This document shows positions 8,760-17,141 of a stretch of 64,000 nucleotides of DNA, piece by piece; the stretch's first letter is position 1; each line of letters starts with the position of its first letter. Made by a program: the position numbers and the translations under genes. This DNA is from JAMXLO01 sp963818775. GTDB taxonomy: Bacteria; Pseudomonadota; Alphaproteobacteria; Acetobacterales; Acetobacteraceae. The notes beneath the pieces were generated by a model, which saw nothing but the letters and a program-made list of their open reading frames with translations, was not told the DNA's origin and ran no database searches. Location: positions 372,001-436,000 of the forward strand of contig CAWFUF010000011.1 in assembly GCA_963818775.1 (NCBI GenBank). The letters are read 5' to 3'.

Positions 8760-9000
8760 CGCCGTGGAGCCCATCCTGCGGGCCGCAGAGGCGCTCTTCC
8801 GTCAGCACCAGGACACACGCGTGGCGCTGCACTCTGCCGAAGCGAAGCTGGAAGAGCGTGCCATCATCGATCAGGCAAAGGCGTGCCTGATACGGGGGCG
8901 ACGCCTGTTGGAACCGGATTGCTTACCGCTGGCCACTGGGCGTTTCGGTGCTTGTCTGCGCGCACAGCTGACGCCGCCGCGCGCTTCGCAGTGGTGCACG
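8760..9000 (+). pseudogene. Remnant of an ANTAR-domain (RNA-binding antiterminator) protein
   Basis: At 8836-8919 the plus strand reads AEAKLEERAIIDQAKACLI followed by RGRRLLEPD, which resembles the ANTAR pattern (helix with R..I..AKG.LM, then a short turn of the type LSEPDAYRWL). Immediately after EPD there is an extra T at 8920; skipping it restores the expected AYRW (8921-8932), so a one-base insertion seems to have broken the reading frame. No receiver or NIT domain is found upstream. ANTAR proteins bind paired RNA hairpins to prevent termination, typically of nitrogen-assimilation genes. The match is short, so this is a tentative call on a decayed copy. The rest of 8620-9391 holds nothing I can support. 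Confidence 0.4.
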
Positions 9001-9391
9001 CGTTTCCACCCACAATCTGCTGCTGCGCTATTGGTTGGCGGCGTCCGGGCTCGCCGCGCGAGCCGGCGAATGCGCAGGGAGGGAACCATGACGACGGACC
9101 ATGGCGACGGCGTCATGCGACACCGAACGGTCCGAACGGCGAAAAAGCACAGCACATGACTGTGCCGGCCGCCGGTGACACCGCACTGGATAGCTCCGGC
9201 ACCATGCTAAATCCTTCTGTTGAAGGCACGACGGCCAGGGTCCATCGCGAGGTGCCAGCGCTGCATGTCGGCGGCTTGTCCGATGCTCCGCCAATTGCGA
9301 TCGCACCTGCCGCGCGGGTGCACATCTGGGCGGGTAATCCTAGCCTCCAAGGGACGATCTCATCGGTCGCACCAGAGACGAATGGGGCGGA

Positions 9392-9538
9392 TCACCTGCA
9401 GTAGGTTGCGGGCAGAACCGACGCGATCCACGTGCCACACAGTCCAGTTCCTGACACCCAGGACAGGAGAATCGTGACCGTCAGGACGATCAAAAGGATG
9501 CTGACCGGGAGAGCCAGCATTATGACAATCCGAATCAT
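9392..9538 (-). CDS. Candidate 48-aa single-span membrane peptide
   Basis: The ORF starts at ATG 9538 with AGGGG 8 nt upstream and encodes a short basic start (MIRIVIML), one long hydrophobic stretch (ALPVSILLIVLTVTILLSWV) and a short tail with two Cys. Its ATG overlaps the last codon of the neighbouring recombinase pseudogene in the arrangement TGATG, which would allow translational coupling. No family is recognised. It could be a real small inner-membrane protein carried with the recombinase, or a chance ORF; the good ribosome-binding site and clean hydrophobic design favour a gene that was once functional. Confidence 0.4.
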   Translation of the reverse strand: MIRIVIMLALPVSILLIVLTVTILLSWVSGTGLCGTWIASVLPATYCR

Positions 9539-10110
9539 CAGACGTTCCCCTTGTGCACGCCCAGCAAGTTCTGCACTGCTCTGTGCTGTTATGACATGCG
9601 CCACCCCGCGCGGTGCGGACGCCGCGGTCATTCAGCACCTTGGCGACGCTACGCACGCCAGCGGCCAGTATCTGACGCACCACGCTTGCGTGCCATAGCC
9701 GCTCGAGTTCGCTCGGCGATCAGACTGCGCTCCTTCTCGGCGAGCGGAGCATAGATGTGCAGCATGAACGGGTCGGCGTCGGCGTCGAACTCGGCTGCAA
9801 TGAACGGGACGTGCTGCGCCATCAGCCGATATGAACGCCACGTCGCGGGACAGGCGATCGAGCTTCGCCACCAGGACCGCGGCCTTTGCTTTCTGGGCCT
9901 CCGCCAGCGCCTCGCGCAACACGGGGCGGCGATCAAGCGCGGCGACGCTCTTGCCTGTCTCGATCTCGGGTCAGCTCGCCGATCAGCTCGAAGCCCTCGC
10001 CCCCGACGAAGCGATGGATGGCTTTCCGCTGCGCCTCCAGGCCGAGGCCGGACTTCCCTGCACGCCCGTGCTGACACGGTGGTAAGCGACGACTGCGGAA
10101 ACGACGCGAG
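9538..10110 (-). pseudogene. Serine recombinase (resolvase/invertase family) pseudogene
   Basis: Pieces of a resolvase are recognisable in order but in different frames of the minus strand: VAYHRVSTG (N-terminal strand with the catalytic Ser), KSGLGLEAQRKAIHRF with EGFELIGELT, then VLVAKLDRLSRDVAFIS, then LMAQHVPFIAAEFDADAD with PLAEKERSLIAERTRAAMA, and finally the C-terminal helix-turn-helix part KVLNDRGVRTARGGACHN and QNLLGVHKGNV. At least four frame changes separate them, and some residues between the catalytic core and the C-terminal part are missing. Intact relatives cut and rejoin DNA through a serine-DNA intermediate. This copy is dead. Its stop overlaps the ATG of a small membrane peptide. 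Confidence 0.85.
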
Positions 10111-10142
10111 ACGTTCCATAATGTCCTAATCAGGGCGTGCAA

Positions 10143-10459
10143 ACATCATGCGCTCATTTTGATTCCCCATATAGCGAATTGCGCCATGCTCGCAACGCTT
10201 GCCTGGACTGCTGGCAGTCTACCGACACCACGCACGACGCTGCGCGCCCACTACGTGCGCTGCCCTGGGGATGGCACGAACTGTTCTGGTCTAGGCTGCA
10301 CACTGTGATGCCTCGGTCGCGGATCAGTGCGAGTGGTAGTTTTGCAGATGCACGCCACATTGTGGAGACGCAATGCGCGAAGGAATATGCGCCGCGTCGC
10401 GGCCGCCCGTCGGGGAAAGCATAGAGAGCCAGCGTGGTCTGGAATGGCGTTACACGGAC
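10143..10459. other. Stretch with no supportable gene between two mobile-element remnants
   Basis: Short ORFs occur on both strands but none shows a family pattern, ribosome-binding site and plausible composition together. The stretch lies between the resolvase pseudogene and the transposase pseudogene and is most simply decayed DNA. Confidence 0.5.
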
Positions 10460-11165
10460 AGCTTTTCGCTACCAGAGTTCCTGCGTCTGTCTGAGCGCGA
10501 GTGAGGGTCGGATCACTCGTGGTTGAGCGCATCCGAAGCCGCCTTCCGCTCGGAGTCCACGACCAGGTCTTCACCTGGGTACTCGAACGTCTGGCCGCCC
10601 CGCGAGAGTGGCATCAAGACGCCGACAGCCGAGGACCTGGTCCGCCTGGACCGCAATCGCAAAGGTAAGACGCCGTCCAACGCTGACTGGCAGAGTTCGA
10701 CCGACCCGGATGCCAGGATCGCCAGGTTGAAAGACGGCCGGCCGCATCTGGCCTACAAGCCGGAGCATGCGATGGACCTCGGCATCGGTGCAGTGGTCAC
10801 GGCCGAGGGCATGTCGCCGACCAGGGCGATACCGCGACCATGCCGGATACCTTGGCCAATGCCATCGAGCATCTCACGGCGGTTGACCCGGCACCGACGC
10901 CGGAGACGCCTGCCGAATTGATCGCTGACAGGGGTCTCATTCGCGCAATGCGTTGAAGGCGCGCTTCGTGCCGAACTGGTGGAACGCAGCTTCGCCCTGA
11001 TCCTCGATCGCGGCGGCATGCGCCGGGTCTGGCTGCGCGGGCGGGACAACGTGCAGAAGCGCTATCTGATCCACGTTGCCGGGTGCAACCAGGGATTGCT
11101 GATGCGGTTGCTGACCGGGGCGGGGACGCCCCGGGAGTTCATCGCGATGGCTTCAGGTCGGCTTC
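10460..11165 (+). pseudogene. IS1182-type DDE transposase pseudogene
   Basis: Fragments of one transposase are colinear in shifting frames: RYTDSFSLPEFLRLSERE near 10460-10500, RSRLPLGVHDQVFTWVLERL near 10530-10590, then IKTPTAEDLVRLDRNRKGK with DPDARIARLKDGRPHLAYKP near 10610-10760, then QGDTATMPDTLANAIEHL near 10822, and the C-terminal VERSFALILDRGGMRRVWLR and NVQKRYLIHVAGCNQGLLMR near 10980-11110. Relative to the family the segment after LERLAA that normally carries the first catalytic Asp (IDATTLEANAA region) is missing, as is a segment before the C-terminal block. No terminal inverted repeats are evident. The element is inactive. Confidence 0.8.
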
Positions 11166-11293
11166 TTGACCTTGCAACCAGATGTCGTCCTCATCGTCAT
11201 GATATTCGTTGCAGCCGACAATCAGCGCGCCGCATTCGCCGTCATGATCAGACCGATCCCACTCGGCTGAATACGCAATCTCTCAACGGGCTG

Positions 11294-13453
11294 CTAGGCA
11301 GGTTCCGCCATTGCATCCAATGCCGTGCGGACGGCCCGGGCCAAATCGCGTCGATCATACGGTTTGTGGAGCAGGTGTTGTCCGTCAGGTTCCGACACGC
11401 CGGCATAGCCGGTGGCGAACAGAACCCTCAGACCAGGGCGCAGGCGCCGCGCCGTGGCGGCTAGTTGATGGCCACTCATGCCTTCAGGCATGACGACGTC
11501 AGTGAACAACAGATCGACGGGTTGGTCTGACTCGAGGATCGTCAGCGCCGATGGCCCGCTCGACGCCGAAGCCACAGTGTAGCCCAAAGCGGCCAGGTGA
11601 CGGCGCGTAATCGCGGTCAGGTGCTGATTGTCGTCGACCAGCAGGATCGCTTCCGTCCCGCCGGGATCGGCAGGCGCGGCCCGAGATGCATGAGGCGCCG
11701 CCGTAGCATCCTGAGCGGCCCGGGGCAGATACAGCCGGACCTTGGTCCCGACGCCAACGGCGCTTGCGATATCGAGATGTCCGCCCGACTGTTTGGCAAA
11801 ACCGTAGGCCATGCTGAGGCCCAGGCCGGAACCCGCGGACGGCGGTTTGGTCGTGAAGAATGGCTCGACCGCCTGACGCAGCACGGCTTCCGGCATTCCG
11901 ACGCCGGTATCTGCCACAGTCAGCACGACGTAGTCGTCGTTGCGCAGCTCAGAGTACGGCGCGGTGCTGCGCGCATCCAGGTGAAAGTTGGCAGCTTCGA
12001 TTGTGAGGCGACCGCCCTGCGGCATCGCGTCCCGCGCATTCAGCGCCAGGTTGAGCAAGGCGTCACCGATCTGCGACGGATCGGCGCTGGTGCACCATAG
12101 GTCAGGTGAGCGCGTGGCTTCGATGTGGATTGCCTCGCCAAGCGTCCTGCGCAGCATCGCGACGTTGTCCTGGAGCAGTGCGTTCAGATCGACGCGCTGC
12201 GGCCGCAGCGGCTGGTTGCGTGCGACAGCCAGGAGGCGGCGGGTCAGCAGCGATCCGCTCAGCGCGCTGTTCAGGATCTCGCGCGCCAGCTCGGTGTGCT
12301 CAGGGCTGTCGCGGACTGCGTCCATCAGGAATTCCACACTGCCGATGATCACGCCAAGCAGGTTGTTGAAGTCGTGCGCTATGCCGCCGGTGAGCTGCCC
12401 CAGCGCCTTCATCTTTTCCGACTGGCGCAGCATCTCCTCGGCGCGCAGGCGCTCCGCGGTCTGGCACTGCAACTCGCGCAGGGTCACCTCGAGCTGAGCG
12501 CAGGCCGAGCGCAATTCCGTCTCGGCGCGTTCGCGCTCCGCAATCTCATGTTCTTTGTCTCGGTTGAGCTCGGCAAGCTCTCCGACCCGTTTCTCGAGAT
12601 TGTCGGCCATCTCATTGAATGAACTGGCGACCACCCCGATTTCATCTCGCGACAATACCTTGGCGCGGGCGCCGAGTTGTCCGGTGGAAAATTCTTTGGC
12701 CGCACGAATTATGCTGGTCAATCCCTGCTGAATCGCCTTGCTTACGGAAAAGGTCAGCAACAAGCCTGTGGTTTCGACCGTCAGCGCGGTGGCGAACAGC
12801 AGTCTCAGCACCACGCTTTCCAGCCAGCGGGAACCTTCGCCCAGGGTGAACGAAAACTGATCCTCGAGTGTGGTTAGCCGCTGGTCGATCGCGTAAACCG
12901 AGGCGAGGAGTTCGGCTATCCTATCCTGCGACGGGTGCGGAGAATGTATTTCCTCCCGCAGTTTTTGCGCGATGGTCAGTAGCTGCTCGGCCATCGGTTG
13001 CGCGTCGCTCCATATGCTTATGGCTTTCCTTATGTATGAGATGCCGTTGAAATCGATGAACAGGCTTATCATTCCGTCAACATCGTCGGGGTGGTTGCGT
13101 CCCTCCAGGAAACCCTCGCGCGCCACGTCTATGTTCGGGGCTGCCTTCAGAAGCTCCAGCCGCGTCTTGGCATCACCGAGCGGCACCCGCATGAATTGCT
13201 CAAAGAGCCGGTAATCCTGATCAGTGCGCGCAACGCCGTATTTGTACAGATGGAAGACGGCGTCCTTCTGCGCCTTGGACCATAGACCTTCACCGCCCAC
13301 ATAAGCCCGCAGGGAGGAGAGAGTATTCAAGGAAAACAGCAGGACGAAAAGTTCAACGCCTATCAACAGCGCCATTGTGCCGACTGTGAAGTACAGCTTA
13401 CGGGCGATTGAGACATTTCTGAACCACCGATAGAGGAAGAACCCGTTCTCCAT
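11294..13453 (-). CDS. Hybrid sensor histidine kinase with C-terminal receiver domain
   Basis: 719 aa from ATG 13453; an upstream in-frame start at 13588 adds 45 residues before the membrane segment and is less likely. Order: membrane segment about residues 20-43, periplasmic helical sensor region about 45-245, second membrane segment (LLFATALTVETTGLLLTFSV), HAMP linker, coiled coil, then the HisKA core ALGQLTGGIAHDFNNLLGVI with the phospho-accepting His, N box NLALNARDAMPQGG, G1 box DTGVGM and G2 box GSGLGLSMAYG. The receiver at the C-terminus has the acidic pair DD, phospho-acceptor in LLFTDVVMP, and the conserved Lys in LLHKPY. The signal is unknown and no partner regulator is adjacent. 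Confidence 0.93.
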   Translation of the reverse strand: MENGFFLYRWFRNVSIARKLYFTVGTMALLIGVELFVLLFSLNTLSSLRAYVGGEGLWSKAQKDAVFHLYKYGVARTDQDYRLFEQFMRVPLGDAKTRLELLKAAPNIDVAREGFLEGRNHPDDVDGMISLFIDFNGISYIRKAISIWSDAQPMAEQLLTIAQKLREEIHSPHPSQDRIAELLASVYAIDQRLTTLEDQFSFTLGEGSRWLESVVLRLLFATALTVETTGLLLTFSVSKAIQQGLTSIIRAAKEFSTGQLGARAKVLSRDEIGVVASSFNEMADNLEKRVGELAELNRDKEHEIAERERAETELRSACAQLEVTLRELQCQTAERLRAEEMLRQSEKMKALGQLTGGIAHDFNNLLGVIIGSVEFLMDAVRDSPEHTELAREILNSALSGSLLTRRLLAVARNQPLRPQRVDLNALLQDNVAMLRRTLGEAIHIEATRSPDLWCTSADPSQIGDALLNLALNARDAMPQGGRLTIEAANFHLDARSTAPYSELRNDDYVVLTVADTGVGMPEAVLRQAVEPFFTTKPPSAGSGLGLSMAYGFAKQSGGHLDIASAVGVGTKVRLYLPRAAQDATAAPHASRAAPADPGGTEAILLVDDNQHLTAITRRHLAALGYTVASASSGPSALTILESDQPVDLLFTDVVMPEGMSGHQLAATARRLRPGLRVLFATGYAGVSEPDGQHLLHKPYDRRDLARAVRTALDAMAEPA

Positions 13454-13938
13454 TGGTGCAGGACCTGTATCACTCAGGTTGTTGGCGTCCGCACTAAGGC
13501 GCCGCTTGATTGCCGGCGATGCGAAGGTCCGCGGCACGTATCGGCTATCGAGCGGCGCGTACCGGATGCGAAGTTGAATCCAGCCCAAGCGGGACGCGAT
13601 TCGGTGCTGCCAGGTGCCGATAACGCGATGACAACATAAATGCCCTCATCACTGGTTGAAAACGAGCCGCATACATTGCCAGACGGTTGGCAACGCAGCT
13701 CCATTGGTGGTTTGCTTGTCGTCGACGAAGCGCCCACGTGCCACCGCTCGGTTGGCGCCGTTGCCCTGGTGTGGCCGGCCTTTTTGCTAACTGACCACCT
13801 ACTTATAGTTGTATCACCGCTGGCAGCAGCGGCCAAGGCGTCATGTGACGCCCGCGCACGATACGGCCGCCAAACGCGCGTTTATTCCTTCACGAAGCCG
13901 CTAGCAGGTGAGTTTCGAATGTCGCGGCGGCCGGAGGG
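13454..13938. other. Intergenic region upstream of the hybrid kinase
   Basis: About 480 nt between the kinase start and the stop of the oxidoreductase gene. Short ORFs exist on both strands without family resemblance. The kinase promoter should be here. A GGAATAAA sequence on the minus strand near 13883 resembles an ECF -35 element but lacks the matching downstream GGTAG. Confidence 0.5.
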
Positions 13939-14913
13939 CTAGCCGATCAGCACGGCCTTGCCGATCACCTTGCGATCGATCACCGCCTGCATCGCCTCCG
14001 CCGCCTGCGCCAGGGGAAACCGATGCGAGATGCGCGGCCTCAGCTTGCCCTGCGCGGCGAGCTCGATCAGCGCCTTCATGTTGGCGATCGCCAATTCCGG
14101 GTTGGCCTCATTCAATCCGCCGATGCGTACGCCGATTGTGTCGATGCCCTTGATCAGCAGGTAGTTGCTGCGGATGTTGGTCGGGCCGCCGCCGAGGAAA
14201 CCCAGGATCAGCAAGCGGCCGCACCAGGCGAGGCAGCGCAGCGATTCGTCGGTCACCTGCGCGCCGATTGGATCATAGACGATATCGACGCCACGGCCGC
14301 CGGTGAAATCCTTCACGCGGTCGATGAAGCCACCCTGGTAGCCGATCGCATGATCGGCGCCTTCCTCCAGGCAGGCACTGCGCTTGTCGTCGGTACTGGC
14401 GGTGGCGATCACCTTGGCGCCGAGCAGCTTCGCCACCTGGATCGCGGCGATGCCGATGCCGCCGGCGGCGCCGTGCACCAGCACCCACTCGCCTGGCTGC
14501 ATGCGTCCGCGCTGGAGCAGCGCGTGATATGCAGTGGAATAGGCGCCACGGAACACGCCGGCGGCTTCCAGGCTCATGCCTGCCGGCACGAGATCGCACA
14601 GCGCGGCCTTGGCATTGCCGCGTTCGGCGCAGGCGCCGAGGCTGTGGCGGCTCATAACCTGGTCGCCGACGCGGAACTCGGTGACGCCGGCGCCGACGGA
14701 GACCACCACGCCGGCGGCCTCGCTGCCGGGAATGAACGGAGGTTCGGGACGGAACTGATACTGGCCGGCAAGCATCAACACGTCGACGTACTGCACGCCG
14801 CGTGCCTCGATGCGCACCTGGATCTCGCCCGGGCCGGGTGGCAGCGGATCCGGCACGTCGCGCAACGCCAATACCTCCGGCCCGCCAAACGCCTCGCACA
14901 CCACTGCCTTCAT
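13939..14913 (-). CDS. Zinc-independent quinone oxidoreductase (MDR superfamily)
   Basis: 324 aa. It belongs to the medium-chain dehydrogenase/reductase superfamily, NADPH:quinone reductase branch: MKAVVCEAFGGPEVLALRDV start, GroES-like domain with GVQYVDVLMLAGQY and PFIPGSEAAGVV, then the nucleotide-binding signature VHGAAGGIGIAAIQVAK (about residues 145-161) and VDIVYDPIGAQVTDESLRCL. The structural Cys cluster and catalytic zinc ligands of alcohol dehydrogenases are absent, so it should use NADPH without zinc. The substrate is unknown. It stands alone, 36 nt from the start-side neighbour nnrS, which is on the same strand upstream, so the two may be cotranscribed. Confidence 0.9.
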   Translation of the reverse strand: MKAVVCEAFGGPEVLALRDVPDPLPPGPGEIQVRIEARGVQYVDVLMLAGQYQFRPEPPFIPGSEAAGVVVSVGAGVTEFRVGDQVMSRHSLGACAERGNAKAALCDLVPAGMSLEAAGVFRGAYSTAYHALLQRGRMQPGEWVLVHGAAGGIGIAAIQVAKLLGAKVIATASTDDKRSACLEEGADHAIGYQGGFIDRVKDFTGGRGVDIVYDPIGAQVTDESLRCLAWCGRLLILGFLGGGPTNIRSNYLLIKGIDTIGVRIGGLNEANPELAIANMKALIELAAQGKLRPRISHRFPLAQAAEAMQAVIDRKVIGKAVLIG

Positions 14914-14949
14914 GCACGCATTCCCCTTTGTTGCTGCAGTATGGCCGCG

Positions 14950-16077
14950 TCACCGGCGCGGCGCCAACAGCATCGGGCCGTACTCGCCGAGGAACAGCGC
15001 GAATGCTCCGACCCAGGCGAGCGAGGCAACCTCGTACAGGCCCATCTGCCCCTCACCCACCCAGGCGGCAACGATGCGCACCACCGCGGATGCGCTCGCC
15101 AGGGCGTAGATCAGCATCGTCACACGGTCGGCGCGCAGCACACGACCGGTGTGGCCGAGTGTCGCGCGCGTCATCACCGCGAGAATCATGGTACCCATCG
15201 CACCGGCGGTCAGTGCGTGCACCGCAGCGGCAGGCGGCACGGCATCGGTGATCAGCGAGAGCCCCAGCAGCGCGACGCCGATGACCAGCCAAAGGTAGCC
15301 GATGTGCAGGACCAGCAGCAGCGGCTCCTCCAGCGTGGCAATGCCGCGCCAGCGCGCCAGCCGAATCAGGTTCAGGACCGCGGCGATCAGCAGCAGCGCG
15401 CCGACCGGCAGCCAGCTCGGCAGGAACGTCCAGGCGATCATGCCGGCGTGCAGCACTCCCAGGGCGATGCGGTCCAGCAGGTCGGCGGACGGTGGCACCG
15501 GCTTGATGCCGCGCGCGTTGAGCCAGTTGCGGGTGAACGCCGGCACGATGCGTCCGCTGATCACCGAGATCAGCACGATCACCACGGCGATGCCGAGACG
15601 CCAGCCAATGTCGCGCTGCAGGTGCATCAGCAGATTGGCGATCGCCAGCACGAACACCGGCGCGAGCAGCGGATAATTGCGCCTGTTGCCGACCGCCAGC
15701 AGTTCGCGTGCCGCGACGACCTCCAGCGCGACGGGAAAGGAGAGATCGGCTGCCACTACCAGCCATCCGGGGATCAGCATCGAACCCAGGCAGACGATGC
15801 GCCCGAGCAGCCACAGTCCCAGCAGCACCGCCAACGGTGTTCCCGTCACCGGCGCTCGGCCGGTCCAATTGGAGATCGCGGTCAGCAGGAAGCCGCCGGC
15901 CGCGGCCATCACGAAGCCGAACAGCATCTCGTGGATGTGCAGGCTCAGCGGATCGAACCTGCTCGGCAGGTCGAACTGCCCGGTGAGCAGCGGCATCCAC
16001 GCCGCCATCGCAAGAGTTGCCCACGCACCGGCGGCGAGGAAGAACGGACGGAATCCAGCGGTCAGCAGCGGCGGCAT
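14950..16077 (-). CDS. nnrS: NnrS family membrane protein
   Basis: 375 aa, polytopic, about twelve hydrophobic segments. It begins MPPLLTAGFRPFFLAAG, the diagnostic NnrS N-terminus, and contains LHIHEMLFGFVMAAAGGFL (His residues likely to bind metal), FLLTAISNWTGR and the conserved ISGRIVPAFTRNWL and AVHALTAGAMGTMILAVMTR. NnrS is a haem- and copper-containing membrane protein associated with tolerance of nitric oxide and its derivatives. The ATG at 16077 has AGGA 7 nt upstream; a much longer open frame continues upstream only because it is antisense to the dehydrogenase gene. No denitrification genes are seen next to it. It is divergent from the dehydrogenase gene at 16135, with a 57-nt shared promoter region. 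Confidence 0.9.
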   Translation of the reverse strand: MPPLLTAGFRPFFLAAGAWATLAMAAWMPLLTGQFDLPSRFDPLSLHIHEMLFGFVMAAAGGFLLTAISNWTGRAPVTGTPLAVLLGLWLLGRIVCLGSMLIPGWLVVAADLSFPVALEVVAARELLAVGNRRNYPLLAPVFVLAIANLLMHLQRDIGWRLGIAVVIVLISVISGRIVPAFTRNWLNARGIKPVPPSADLLDRIALGVLHAGMIAWTFLPSWLPVGALLLIAAVLNLIRLARWRGIATLEEPLLLVLHIGYLWLVIGVALLGLSLITDAVPPAAAVHALTAGAMGTMILAVMTRATLGHTGRVLRADRVTMLIYALASASAVVRIVAAWVGEGQMGLYEVASLAWVGAFALFLGEYGPMLLAPRR

Positions 16078-16134
16078 TTTGCGGTCCTGGACCTGCCGGC
16101 CATAATCGCACAACACCAGCGAGGACACACGGCC

Positions 16135-17115
16135 ATGTCGGGAGCCAACACGTTCAAGTTCGTCATGCTGCCGCCGCAAACGGAGGTGACACGCGGCTGG
16201 GGTCGCGCGCTCGCCGAGACCATGCCCGAGGTTCGGGTGATCATTGCCGAGGATCAGGCGACGGCGGAGCGCGAGATTGTCGATGCAGAGGCGGCGTTCG
16301 GCCGGCTGCCGAGGGAGGTGCTGGCGAAGGCACGGCGGCTGCGCTGGCTCCAGGCGCCGCAGATCGCGCCGCCTGCTGGATACTACTATCCCGAGTTGAT
16401 CGAGCATTCGCTGACGGTCACCAACTTCCGCGAGATCTTCAACGACCACATCAGCGCGCACATCATGGCCTTTGTGCTGGCGTTCGCGCGGGGTCTGCAG
16501 GTGTTTATTCCACAGCAGCTTCGACGCGAGTGGAAGAAGACGCGCGAGAACACCGGCGTCGTGCATCTGCCTGAGGCGACCGCGCTGATCGTCGGCGTGG
16601 GTGGCATCGGGGCAGAGACGGCGCGGCTGGCCGCAGCGTTTGGCATTACGGTGCTGGCGACGGATGCGCGGCGTACTTCGGCGCCGCCTGGCGTGGCCGA
16701 GTTGCACAAGCCGGAGGTGCTCGATGCGCTGCTGCCGCGCGCGGACTTCGTCATCCTTACGGTGCCGCACACGCCGGCCACTGAAGGCTTCATGCATCGC
16801 GCGCGCTTCCAGCGCATGAAGCGCAGCGCGTTCTTCATCAATATCGGCCGCGGTATGACGACGAAGCTGGATGATTTGGTGGCGGCACTCAATGCCGGTG
16901 AGATCGCGGGGGCGGGGCTGGATGTGTTCGAGCAGGAGCCACTGCCGGCGGAGCATCCGCTGTGGACCATGCCCAACGTGCTGCTGACGCCGCATACGGC
17001 CGGATGGGGGCCGTATCTGGATGACCGGCGTTACCAAATCATGGTCGACAACTGCCGCGCGTTCCTCGACGGCAAGCCGCTGCAGAATGTGGTGGACAAG
17101 GCTTCGTGGTTCTAG
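16135..17115 (+). CDS. D-2-hydroxyacid dehydrogenase (NAD-dependent), first of a tandem pair
   Basis: 326 aa. NAD-dependent D-isomer-specific 2-hydroxyacid dehydrogenase. The Rossmann dinucleotide motif is ALIVGVGGIGAETARLAAAF (about residues 145-164). Catalytic elements: Arg in FFINIGRGMTTKLDD, Glu in GLDVFEQEPLP and His in LLTPHTAGWG. This branch is closer to phosphoglycerate/glyoxylate-reductase-like enzymes of unknown substrate than to lactate dehydrogenase. The ATG at 16135 has GAGGA upstream; a very long in-frame extension to 14023 is antisense to nnrS and the oxidoreductase and is not coding. A second member of the family follows 26 nt downstream, so the pair is an operon. Confidence 0.9.
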   Translation: MSGANTFKFVMLPPQTEVTRGWGRALAETMPEVRVIIAEDQATAEREIVDAEAAFGRLPREVLAKARRLRWLQAPQIAPPAGYYYPELIEHSLTVTNFREIFNDHISAHIMAFVLAFARGLQVFIPQQLRREWKKTRENTGVVHLPEATALIVGVGGIGAETARLAAAFGITVLATDARRTSAPPGVAELHKPEVLDALLPRADFVILTVPHTPATEGFMHRARFQRMKRSAFFINIGRGMTTKLDDLVAALNAGEIAGAGLDVFEQEPLPAEHPLWTMPNVLLTPHTAGWGPYLDDRRYQIMVDNCRAFLDGKPLQNVVDKASWF

Positions 17116-17141
17116 GGCAACCTGGGCTGAAGGACGCACGC

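Noticed and set aside
13870..13900. Third copy of the ECF promoter upstream of the hybrid kinase
   Set aside because: A GGAATAAA sequence is there, but the third G and the GGTAG box at 15 nt are missing, so it was not counted.
14023..16134. Apparent 700-codon N-terminal extension of the first dehydrogenase
   Set aside because: It runs antisense to the quinone oxidoreductase and nnrS, both of which have clear family motifs; the enzyme length is complete from ATG 16135.
16078..17139. Apparent 354-codon N-terminal extension of NnrS
   Set aside because: It is antisense to the first dehydrogenase gene. NnrS begins with the characteristic GFRPFF motif immediately after ATG 16077.
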